A stretch of 64,000 bases of DNA from the NCBI GenBank assembly GCA_963826795.1, contig CAWGYT010000008.1:1-64000 (forward strand), given 5' to 3'. Of the stretch, positions 1 to 6,901 are shown one piece after another (the stretch's first letter is position 1; every line of letters starts with the position of its first letter). The position numbers and the translations under genes are program-made. This stretch comes from CAWGYT01 sp963826795 (lineage in GTDB: Bacteria > Planctomycetota > Planctomycetia > Pirellulales > Pirellulaceae). The notes below the pieces were generated by a model that searched no databases, was not told the DNA's origin, and saw only the letters and a program-made list of their open reading frames with translations.

Positions 1-131
1 ACCGGAGCCAACGTCGGCTTGGTTGCTCGCTCTCGCCGCAACGTTTACTGTGTCGAGAACTCGTCGGAAGCGTTTTTGATTTGTGATATGCGTCATTTAT
101 CCACCGTTGTGAGACATCAACCTAATTACAG

Positions 132-584
132 ATGACGAAAATGACCCGAAGTGCGAAACCGTTGACTCTGCTCGCCGTGGGTCTCGTAGTGGCATGGATG
201 TCCTATGAAATCATTGGAGCATCGCGTGCGGACACTTGGTACGACGTTTCCATTCAGGTTTCGTCAAAAGCCATGCCGATCCAAGAACTTTGGTACAGCG
301 ATACTTCTTACGTGCGGCCTGGAGCAGACCTTTCCGACCAAGAACGGCAATCCGTGCTAAGCACATTTACAAAAGTCGTCGGACCGCCGTTTAGAATCAC
401 GTACGAGAACGCTTACTCGCAGCTTCTAACGACTTCGGGCATTGTGCTGAATTCACATCTGCATCGGCGAGATCTTCAGTTGATCGTCCAGTACGCAAAC
501 GGAGATTTCGAATGCCTGAGGGCCGAACTTCCACCGGACTCACAGGAGAAAGTTGTGCGAGTGATGATAGATGCACACGAGTAG
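132..584 (+). CDS. hypothetical protein with N-terminal membrane anchor
   Basis: I do not recognise this 150-residue protein. Residues about 11-30 form one hydrophobic segment (LTLLAVGLVVAWMSYEIIG), which reads as an uncleaved signal anchor. The rest is polar and probably faces the periplasm or cell surface, with no cysteine pattern or catalytic motif visible. The ATG is the first of two near the 5' end and has no clear Shine-Dalgarno sequence. It is the first of five small same-strand genes at this end of the window, and a motif upstream (CCACCGTTGTGAGACATC) resembles the one before the next gene. The function is unknown; it may be a cassette-like or immunity-type gene, which is only an inference from context. 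Confidence 0.55.
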   Translation: MTKMTRSAKPLTLLAVGLVVAWMSYEIIGASRADTWYDVSIQVSSKAMPIQELWYSDTSYVRPGADLSDQERQSVLSTFTKVVGPPFRITYENAYSQLLTTSGIVLNSHLHRRDLQLIVQYANGDFECLRAELPPDSQEKVVRVMIDAHE

Positions 585-643
585 GGCGCGAGATTGTTTT
601 TTAAAACGACCGTTGTGACACGGTCAACTGGCTGGGCACGAAA

Positions 644-907
644 TTGAAGCGGCATAGTCGCACTATCGTAATCGTTGGGTTCGCGATCGTAGTCGCAATC
701 TCGCTGCTCGCGACCATGAAGGGGATCTTGGTTCAATCAAATACGCAGGGGATTGAGGCGATTGGAGGTGTTGTATTTCTGGTCGTCGCGTTAATCGCTG
801 CTGGCTGTTCGCTCTCGCCCAAGAAGGGCGCGGCCGTCCGAATACTTGTCGCTTGTGTCCTGGTTTTCGTTGCCATTTGCTGGTTGTTAATGCCAAATGT
901 TCACTAG
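644..907 (+). CDS. small integral membrane protein, unknown
   Basis: An 87-residue, very hydrophobic protein with three likely membrane segments (about residues 8-28, 37-54 and 66-84) and a short basic N-terminus. No family is recognised. The only upstream start in frame is a TTG at 644; an internal ATG at 716 would remove the first membrane segment, so the longer form is preferred. The leader (TTTAAAACGACCGTTGTGACACGG) resembles the leader of the next gene. It lies 59 bases after the preceding gene. Confidence 0.45.
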   Translation: MKRHSRTIVIVGFAIVVAISLLATMKGILVQSNTQGIEAIGGVVFLVVALIAAGCSLSPKKGAAVRILVACVLVFVAICWLLMPNVH

Positions 908-977
908 AATTGGCAACGAGGGAAGATGGCTCCGATTAAACGACCAAATTTGACACGACCTATCAGGCCAATGCAAC

Positions 978-1427
978 ATGAGCATCCCTACCGAAGACCG
1001 CTTTACTGACCGGTCTCGTCAAGTCATTGAATTATCGCGGGAAGAGGCGAAACGACGAGGACACCGTCACCTTGGTACGCAGCACGTGTTGCTAGGCTTG
1101 CTGCGCGAAGGCAATGGCGTGGCGGGGTACATCCTGAGAAACGTTGGAGTATTTATCGACTCGGTTCCTGTGGAAGCCATTGACGACTCAACTGATTGGT
1201 CAATCCAGGACATTGCCGAGGCTGCACTGAGACACGCCAATTGGCTCAATCACAACTACATCGGGACCGAACATCTACTACTTGGGATTTGCACACTGTC
1301 ATCCAGCCAAGCAAGAGTTATTCTGACAAACCTGGGTCTCCAGCCCATTGACGTGTGCCGAGACGTGATTCAGCTGCTTGGACACGATGGCGATCATTGG
1401 TTATTTGACCAATCAAATGTGACTTGA
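978..1427 (+). CDS. stand-alone Clp N-terminal (double Clp_N) domain protein
   Basis: The 149 residues consist of two Clp_N repeats and nothing else. Repeat 1 (about residues 5-62) has ERFTDRSRQVIELSREEAKRR-type sequence followed by HLGTQHVLLGLLREG; repeat 2 (about 76-142) has NYIGTEHLLLGI. This is the adaptor- and substrate-binding domain found at the front of ClpA/ClpC AAA+ unfoldases, about 145 residues in those proteins, here without any ATPase module. Known relatives (ClpS-like or orphan ClpN proteins) modulate Clp protease substrate choice or act as degron-binding adaptors; which applies here is inference. No ATPase or protease partner is present nearby. The ATG at 978 matches the usual ClpC start region. 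Confidence 0.85.
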   Translation: MSIPTEDRFTDRSRQVIELSREEAKRRGHRHLGTQHVLLGLLREGNGVAGYILRNVGVFIDSVPVEAIDDSTDWSIQDIAEAALRHANWLNHNYIGTEHLLLGICTLSSSQARVILTNLGLQPIDVCRDVIQLLGHDGDHWLFDQSNVT

Positions 1428-1585
1428 AGCTCGCGTCGTTCAGGTCCATTGGTCAGAAGCGTACTTGCCTTGACGCAATCGGATAGAATGCTCGTAGGTT
1501 CGGTAACGCCAAAGGCAGATCCGCGTACCGCGAACTGTGGGTCAGTGATTCGGGGTACCAATTGCCTCAAAAATCCACCCCGAAA

Positions 1586-1681
1586 CGAGACAGGGTATGC
1601 CCCAACAGAGGGTCCTTTGGTGGGGAGCGTGATCGCCGGCGGATGACCGTGTAGAATCGAGGCGTTGGAGCGTCCGATCAA
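1586..1681 (+). repeat. intergenic repeat, copy 1 of 2
   Basis: About 96 bases shared with 2183-2282. Conserved blocks are GAGACAG, GTATGCC, AGAGGGTCCTT, GGGGAGCGTGATCGC and TGACCG-GTA-AATCGAG, ending in CGATCAAA. It lies 65 bases upstream of the small membrane-protein gene at 1746. The gap 1428-1745 contains no other recognisable feature. It may be a shared promoter or leader, or the flank of a duplicated gene module. Confidence 0.65.
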
Positions 1682-1745
1682 AGGAACGTTTCGAGAGAAT
1701 TGCGTTGCCCTGGAGCGGGGGCGAGCGAACTGAAAGCGTGTCAAA

Positions 1746-2168
1746 ATGTCGGCAGAGGCATCAAGGGCAGAATCGATTCCGCGTTCAGTTTCGTTGGCTC
1801 GTGATGCAATTCGTGCTTCTGCTTTTCTCTTTGTCTTTGGCGGGTTCTGGTTATTCATGGGTGCCTTGTTGTTGGGACCTCCCCGGATACTTGCTGCAGC
1901 AATCGGAGCCGTGATCGTCGGAATTGTTGGCTTTAGGGTAGCAAACGATGCTAGGGTGCTTCTGCGTAATTCGTCTGTCCGCCATCACATGCACATCTGG
2001 GCTGGGCTCGTAGTACTCGCTTGGTGTGTTGTTGCTGCCTATGCCGCACGGACGAATTTGTTCGAGAGCTTGCTTGTGTTGCTTTTGAGTATTCCTCAGG
2101 TGTCGCTATCGGCGATTGCTATCGGTGCCCTACAAACTAGAACAGCAAAAGGCTTTCACTGCGCCTGA
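1746..2168 (+). CDS. small multi-pass membrane protein, unknown
   Basis: A 140-residue protein with four probable transmembrane helices (about residues 27-47, 48-66, 82-102 and 106-128) and a polar, arginine-containing N-terminus. No family is recognised and no charged catalytic residue stands out in the helices. The ATG at 1746 lacks an obvious Shine-Dalgarno sequence. The gene follows a repeat copy (1586-1681), and the second copy of that repeat begins 15 bases after its stop codon, so the gene is bracketed by repeats. Confidence 0.5.
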   Translation: MSAEASRAESIPRSVSLARDAIRASAFLFVFGGFWLFMGALLLGPPRILAAAIGAVIVGIVGFRVANDARVLLRNSSVRHHMHIWAGLVVLAWCVVAAYAARTNLFESLLVLLLSIPQVSLSAIAIGALQTRTAKGFHCA

Positions 2169-2182
2169 TTAACCGACCGTGC

Positions 2183-2282
2183 GTGAGACAGCCGTATGCC
2201 TCTGTAGAGGGTCCTTCGGCGGGGAGCGTGATCGCGGGGGCGCTGACCGGGTAAAATCGAGATGTCGAATGCGCCCGATCAA
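2183..2282 (+). repeat. intergenic repeat, copy 2 of 2
   Basis: Second copy of the element at 1586-1681, matching over its whole length with scattered substitutions and a few small indels. It lies between the membrane protein ending at 2168 and the gene at 2330. In both copies the last conserved bases are CGATCAAA, about 50-65 bases before the following start codon. Confidence 0.65.
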
Positions 2283-2329
2283 ACCAAGGATTGTCGGGTT
2301 GACCCGATGGGTCGTCAGACGGTCTTTCA

Positions 2330-3148
2330 ATGGCAAGAATCGGGGCGTGCGAAAAGTCGCTTGCCACAACTCACGTTAAGATCGATTCCGGGAAGGCGAC
2401 AGCCGACATTCACGCCACGTCAAGGGCGCTGCGTATTGTGACGTCTGAAACTGTAGCAACCCTGATTTGCTATTCGCTGGTCCTCGGAGCGGGATTTGCC
2501 TGGATCGCTCGTGATGCAGAAACGGCGCAGATATGCGGAGTATTCGGTAGGGACTTCAAATATTGGTGGTGTGAGAGCGGCGCTAGGTGGACGACTATTT
2601 CGAAGTATGGCTGGCGGTTGCTGCTCTTTGTAGCAATGATTGGAACACTCACGTACGCGGCGTGGCGGCTTGAAACCGGCTGGAGGGTGCCTCTGGCCAT
2701 TCTGCCGTTTTGCCTTTTACCGTGGGTCAATATCTCTGCCTGTATCCGTCATCGACATTACCTGCGAAACCTTACCGAGGAACTTACGCCGCTCGTTGGA
2801 CAGATTTCAGCGGACCCGAAGACTCAGCTAGAAAATGCCGATTACCTTACGGCCTCGGACTGGACGGCTTGGCATCCTAAGCCCTGCTACGATTGGCCAG
2901 ATGGAGTCGTCCCGATAGCATACGTACACGAATTGCCAGCAAACGCAGTCGTGTTCCCCATACTTGGCTTTACTGGATTTCTGGCCTGGAAAGCCGACGG
3001 ACTGATCGCTGCCAGACAATCACTTCCATTTAGAGGTCCAGATGACTGCACATTTTCAGTCACTGACATTCGGCTGCTACGGGGCACTGTCGATTGGTCA
3101 ATCGTGCAAGCTGATGTCCGATGGGTCGAAGGTGACAAGCCCAGATAG
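2330..3148 (+). CDS. hypothetical membrane protein
   Basis: I do not recognise this protein, which is 272 residues long from the first ATG. Hydrophobic segments lie at about residues 40-60, 95-112 and 117-138, followed by a soluble C-terminal half of about 130 residues. That half is rich in Trp and Pro and contains one further hydrophobic stretch (NAVVFPILGFTGFLAW). The start is uncertain: the first 35 residues are polar and uninformative, and a later GTG or TTG start would also be possible. It is the last of the five-gene array and is followed at once by the repeat zone that begins at 3172. Confidence 0.5.
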   Translation: MARIGACEKSLATTHVKIDSGKATADIHATSRALRIVTSETVATLICYSLVLGAGFAWIARDAETAQICGVFGRDFKYWWCESGARWTTISKYGWRLLLFVAMIGTLTYAAWRLETGWRVPLAILPFCLLPWVNISACIRHRHYLRNLTEELTPLVGQISADPKTQLENADYLTASDWTAWHPKPCYDWPDGVVPIAYVHELPANAVVFPILGFTGFLAWKADGLIAARQSLPFRGPDDCTFSVTDIRLLRGTVDWSIVQADVRWVEGDKPR

Positions 3149-3171
3149 TCACCGAACGTAAAAGCCAATCT

Positions 3172-3327
3172 AAGACGGTCTACTTCCGTGCCCTCATCGC
3201 CGCCGGTCACGCCTGCGGCTACCTTGTGCTGCCGAATGACTCTGGAGCCTGTAGACCGTCTTGGACTTGTTTTGGACTTGTTGCTGCCGAATGACTCTGG
3301 AGCCCGTAGACCGTCTTGGACTTGTTT
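3172..3327. repeat. 91-bp inverted-end repeat (copy A) plus partial copy
   Basis: The full unit (3172-3262) begins AAGACGGTCTAC and ends GTAGACCGTCTT, so its 12-base ends are perfect inverted repeats. A partial second unit (3281-3327) repeats only the right-hand part, starting TTGCTGCCGAATGACTCTGG. Two further full copies lie at 3876-3966 and 4143-4233. The inverted ends and non-coding core are like a MITE or REP-type element; no transposase within the element is visible. Confidence 0.8.
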
Positions 3328-3875
3328 TTTGCCGATTAAGGACTCGATGCATTCGCTCGATCCGATTAGCCGTTCGTCGGGTTTGGCGGCCAACGATTGT
3401 TCCGCCACGAAGTTGACCACTTGCTCGCACAACTGATGGCTGAGAGGGTGCTCGGCATGAAATATCAGCCGAGCGTGGAGTTCGCAGTGTGCATCCCGGT
3501 GATATCCCTCCCAGCGGACAAAGTGCAGCGTCGTCTCCACGACCTGCATCAGTTCTTGCCATTCTGCCAGCGGCTCATCGAAATCGCGCAGCCAAGCAAA
3601 CTCGAGATTGACTCGCCATGGCTCGACTAACGATCCATCATTTGCCGTCGGATGATCCATGAAGGTGCGCACGCGAGTGGCCCAGTTGAGCAATCCTTCT
3701 AAATTCATGTAACGGCCTTGGTCAGGAACCATCGGCGGCGTCAAGAACGCCAGCGAACTCTTGACGAACCGCTTCTTGCACTGAGCCATCTTTTTCAAGA
3801 AGTCCTGCCAACGCGGGGCGTTGGTGAGGATCTTTTTCAAGAAGATCGCCAGCTTGTGGGCAAAGGACTTCCTCT

Positions 3876-3966
3876 AAGACGGTCTACTTCCGTGCCCTCA
3901 TCGCCGCCGGTCACGCCTGCGGCTACCTTGTGCTGCCGAATGACTCCGGAGCCTGTAGACCGTCTT
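3876..3966. repeat. 91-bp inverted-end repeat (copy B)
   Basis: Nearly identical to 3172-3262, including both 12-base inverted ends; one visible difference is GACTCCGG in place of GACTCTGG. It sits inside the broken transposase gene. Confidence 0.8.
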
Positions 3967-4142
3967 GGACTTGTCTTCCGTTGCGTAGCCCCGCTCGCGG
4001 AGAGCGGGGGTGGCGCGGCGTGGATGCGAGGCCTGCATGGCGAGATCGGCTGGGGGACGGGTTCGCCCCCCGTCTGCGCGACGGGGGCTACGGCGCGACG
4101 GGGGCCACGAAGCCAATCTAAGAAGCCAATCTAAGCCAATCT
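3967..4142. repeat. GC-rich filler with short tandem AGCCAATCTAAG units
   Basis: Starts with GTAGCCCCGCTCGCGGAGAGCGGGG, in which CCCCGCTC and GAGCGGGG form a hairpin. It continues with GC-rich sequence of the dispersed non-coding kind and ends in three overlapping units of AGCCAATCTAAG directly before copy C. No gene is visible. Confidence 0.5.
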
Positions 4143-4287
4143 AAGACGGTCTACTTCCGTGCCCTCATCGCCGCCGGTCACGCCTGCGGCTACCTTGTGC
4201 TGCCGAATGACTCTGGAGCCTGTAGACCGTCTTGGACTTGTTGCTGCCGAATGACTCTGGAGCCCGTAGACCGTCTTGGACTTGTTT
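4143..4287. repeat. 91-bp inverted-end repeat (copy C) plus partial copy
   Basis: The full unit is 4143-4233. A partial right-hand unit follows at 4241-4287, the same arrangement as at copy A. The following bases (GGACTTGTTTTGGACTTGTTGGACT) show short slippage-like duplications of GGACTTGTT. Confidence 0.8.
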
Positions 4288-4504
4288 TGGACTTGTTGGA
4301 CTCAGCAGCGGCATCAACTTGTCGAAATACTTAAGCCCTTGGATGTTCTGTGACGCGATCTGCTTGCCAGCTTTTCGCTTCCGCGGAGACGACATGGACC
4401 GCTTCCTGCCAAAACGACACACCTTGACGCTCGGCGCTTTGAAGCGCAATTGCCGTGCCAAAGTAAGCGAAAATAAGTCAAGCAAAAAGTGTGCCGAACA
4501 GGAT

Positions 4505-4590
4505 TGCCTTCGGCCATCTTCTCCCGCGCTGGGGAGAAGGGACATGCGGTTGTCACCTCTCCCGAGGCCGGGCGGGTGAGGGGTGAGCGC
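4505..4590. repeat. dispersed CTTCTCCC/GAGAAGG repeat, single copy
   Basis: Contains CTTCTCCCGCGCTGGGGAGAAG, CACCTCTCCCGAGGCCGGG and GGGTGAGGGGTGAG, the same elements as the 147-bp tandem repeat at 52582-52930 in shuffled form. It lies about 115 bases upstream of the TetR gene. No gene was found in it. Confidence 0.5.
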
Positions 4591-4703
4591 TTCGCGATTC
4601 GAACAACCCCGATCCGGGATCCGATCTGACCTTGCCCAACTGGCTCGATTCACTAAAATCGCAATGAAACAGGTGTTTGAATCCTGTGCTTGAATATCAA
4701 ATC

Positions 4704-5399
4704 ATGACCAAAGACGAAATTCGTACCCAGATCCTCCAGATTGCGGGGGCAATTTTTTCGGCCGAGGGCTTTCAGAGTGCCACGGTGCGGAAAATCTGTC
4801 ACCAGGCGGGGGTCAATGTCGCGGCGATTCACTACTATTTCGGCGACAAAGAGCGACTCTATATCGAAGCTGTTAAGAATGCGCGGGAGATGATCGAGCG
4901 GCGATGGCCGATGCCGGACTGGCCGGCGGAGGTCAGCGCGGACGAGCGGTTGCGGAGCTTCATTCGCACGTTCTTGCAGCGATTGCTGAGTCCGACGACG
5001 GAGGAATGGCAAGTTCGACTGATTTTGCGAGAAGTGGTCGAACCGACGCGGGCCGGCGCGGAACTAGTTCAGGAGGGCTTTGAGCCCTTGTTCGAAGTGC
5101 TCTTGGACATCCTGCGGCACTTGCTGCCCGCACCGACGCCGCGTCATCAGTTGCAGCAGCTCGGGTTTAGCGTGATTGGCCAATGTGTCTTTTATCGATT
5201 TCACCAGCGAATCGTCGGGCTGTTGATTGAACCGGACGAGCGGGAGCGGCATTTCCAGGTTGAATCGCTGGGAGAACATATTTACGGCGTGACACGTGCG
5301 GCGATCGATCGTAAGACGCGTGAGTGGGATCGCGACGCGCCAGTGGCGGGCTCGAACGGCCCCGGTGTCGGGTTAGGTCTCGAGAAGTCGGGTCCGTAG
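4704..5399 (+). CDS. TetR/AcrR-family regulator (CerR-like C-terminal domain)
   Basis: A 231-residue DNA-binding regulator. The N-terminal helix-turn-helix is clear: ILQIAGAIFSAEGFQSATVRK leading into AGVNVAAIHYYFGDKERLY at about residues 9-50. The C-terminal half resembles the CerR/YbiH (DUF1956) ligand domain, with the LILREVVEPT and GFSVIGQCVFYRF regions. Family members repress neighbouring efflux genes and release DNA on binding a small molecule. Here the adaptor and pump genes follow directly (17-base gap), so local control of that operon is the likely role. A TTG at 4677 would add nine residues; the ATG at 4704 fits the family start better. No operator palindrome was identified with confidence. 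Confidence 0.9.
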   Translation: MTKDEIRTQILQIAGAIFSAEGFQSATVRKICHQAGVNVAAIHYYFGDKERLYIEAVKNAREMIERRWPMPDWPAEVSADERLRSFIRTFLQRLLSPTTEEWQVRLILREVVEPTRAGAELVQEGFEPLFEVLLDILRHLLPAPTPRHQLQQLGFSVIGQCVFYRFHQRIVGLLIEPDERERHFQVESLGEHIYGVTRAAIDRKTREWDRDAPVAGSNGPGVGLGLEKSGP

Positions 5400-5416
5400 T
5401 CAAGGGAGCGAAAGAA

Positions 5417-6901
5417 TTGAGTGCTAACACGTCGGTCGATTCCGGGTCAGCGGCTCGAGCCAAGCGGGCTTCGATCTGGACGAACTTACCCTTTATCGTT
5501 GTCTTGCTCTTGGGAGTCGCGGGCTTCATTGGCTTGTCGCGTCTCCGCCGCCCCCCCGAAACAATTGACCGCGAGCGGGCAGCTCCTTTAGTCGAGACGA
5601 CAACGATTCGCTCCAGCACGGAAAGTCTCGAGTTAACCACGGAAGGGGAAGTGGTTCCCTTCCGGCACGTGTCACTCGCGGCCCAGGTCGGCGGAAGGAT
5701 CGCTCGCAAAGAAGAACGCTGCCAGGCGGGTACTTTCGTGCGTGAAGGGGATCGACTGATCACCATCGATCCCAGGGACTACGACCTGGAGATCGCGCGA
5801 ATACAGCAGCTGATCAAGCAGACCGAAGTCGACATTGAGGAGTCGGATGTACAGGAGCGAAACAACGAGCAGTTGCTGACCCTGGCTGAGGACGACTTGA
5901 AGCTGCAGGTTCGCGAAGTGGAGCGGATCGAATCGCTGATCCGTCAGCAAGCGACCTCGCAGTCAGCTCTCGACGCGGCGCAGCGTGCCCGCATTCAGTC
6001 GGCCAACGCGGCGCTGATCGTCTCCAACCAACTTCGACTGCTAAGAACGCGCCGAGGTCGATTCCTGACGGACAAAGAAAGATTGCTGGTCGAGCTCGAG
6101 CAGGCGGTCTTGAATCGGGGGCGGTGCGAAATCACGGCACCGATGGACGGGATGATCACGTCCGACCCCATCGAGCAGGATGATTTCGTGCAACCGGGTG
6201 CGATGTTGCTGCAGCTGGAGGACACGCGTCAGATCGAAATCCGGTTTGATCTGAAGCTGGACGAGCTGCGTTGGATTTGGCAGGGTGGTGGCGCGACGTA
6301 CGATCCCATGCTAAGCAGTAGCTCGAGCTACGAATTGCCTCCACTCCCGGTGAAGGCGGGCGTGGACGTGGACGGCTACCGATGGGTTTGGGATGCGGTT
6401 TTGATGCGTTACGACGGAGCCGGGCTGAATCCGGTGACACGAACCGTTCCCTGCATTGCGCTGGTGAAAGACCCTCGCGCTGGGCGCTGGGATGAGTCGC
6501 AGGCCGTCCCCCCGACCCTGCCCGGTCCCCCTGCCCTGCTCCGCGGGATGTTTGTGACCGTGCAGATCGAAGTTCCGTCTTCGCAGCCGCTGCTTCAGAT
6601 TCCGATTGTCGCGTTGCGGCCAGGCAATCAGGTGTGGGCAGTTCGCGACGGCCAAATCGCGAAGGCGAGCGTCAAGATTGCTCAGTCGTTTGGCGACCGC
6701 CTGTTGCTTTTTTCTGAACTGTCAGACGTACGGGCCGGCGAACAACTTGTCGTTTCGCCGCTGGCGTTGGCGGTTGACGGGATGCAGGTCCGTTCGCAAG
6801 CGACCACTTTGAATGTCTCCGAAGTCTCGGCCAAACCAGCGGTCGACGGCGCGATTTCAGGACCACCCACGGACGCGGCAGGGCAGGAGATGGCACGATG
6901 A
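5417..6901 (+). CDS. RND efflux periplasmic adaptor (HlyD/AcrA family)
   Basis: The membrane-fusion subunit that links an inner-membrane RND pump to an outer-membrane channel. The 494-residue protein has one membrane anchor (about residues 22-42) and a first lipoyl/barrel half (VSLAAQVGGRIARKE, then FVREGDRLITIDPRDY). A long helical hairpin rich in Gln, Glu and Arg (about 120-225) is followed by the second lipoyl half (CEITAPMDGMITSDPIEQDD) and a C-terminal barrel. It is longer than typical AcrA (about 400) because of an insert near residues 295-385. The start chosen is TTG at 5417, preceded by a good Shine-Dalgarno (AAGGGAG, 9 bases away); the frame is open further upstream but into the TetR gene. 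Its stop overlaps the pump start (ATGA). Confidence 0.92.
   Translation: MSANTSVDSGSAARAKRASIWTNLPFIVVLLLGVAGFIGLSRLRRPPETIDRERAAPLVETTTIRSSTESLELTTEGEVVPFRHVSLAAQVGGRIARKEERCQAGTFVREGDRLITIDPRDYDLEIARIQQLIKQTEVDIEESDVQERNNEQLLTLAEDDLKLQVREVERIESLIRQQATSQSALDAAQRARIQSANAALIVSNQLRLLRTRRGRFLTDKERLLVELEQAVLNRGRCEITAPMDGMITSDPIEQDDFVQPGAMLLQLEDTRQIEIRFDLKLDELRWIWQGGGATYDPMLSSSSSYELPPLPVKAGVDVDGYRWVWDAVLMRYDGAGLNPVTRTVPCIALVKDPRAGRWDESQAVPPTLPGPPALLRGMFVTVQIEVPSSQPLLQIPIVALRPGNQVWAVRDGQIAKASVKIAQSFGDRLLLFSELSDVRAGEQLVVSPLALAVDGMQVRSQATTLNVSEVSAKPAVDGAISGPPTDAAGQEMAR

Larger units (their letters stand above)
3335..4395 (-). pseudogene. degenerate IS transposase split by repeats
   Basis: Pieces of one transposase are visible on the minus strand. 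An N-terminal piece (about 4395-4303) contains QNIQGLKYFDKLMPLL. A larger piece (about 3870-3335) contains LEFAWLRDFDEPLAEWQELM, TTLHFVRWEGYHRDAHCELH and finally GSSECIESLIGK. The last motif matches the GSSE-IES-FGK signature of a transposase family common in planctomycetes and cyanobacteria. The two pieces are separated by repeat copies B and C and GC-rich filler, and the protein stops at copy A just after the signature, so the C-terminal part is missing. No intact reading frame remains. The family name comes from memory of the motif, not from a search. Confidence 0.6.

Noticed and set aside
60..2330. Integron cassette array
   Set aside because: The shared intergenic sequences do not have the paired RYYYAAC/GTTRRRY core sites in conserved places, and no integrase is in view; kept only as a finding about related leaders.
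2887..3840. 317-residue minus-strand gene
   Set aside because: It mixes transposase remnant, repeat sequence and the antisense of the gene at 2330; it is not one protein.
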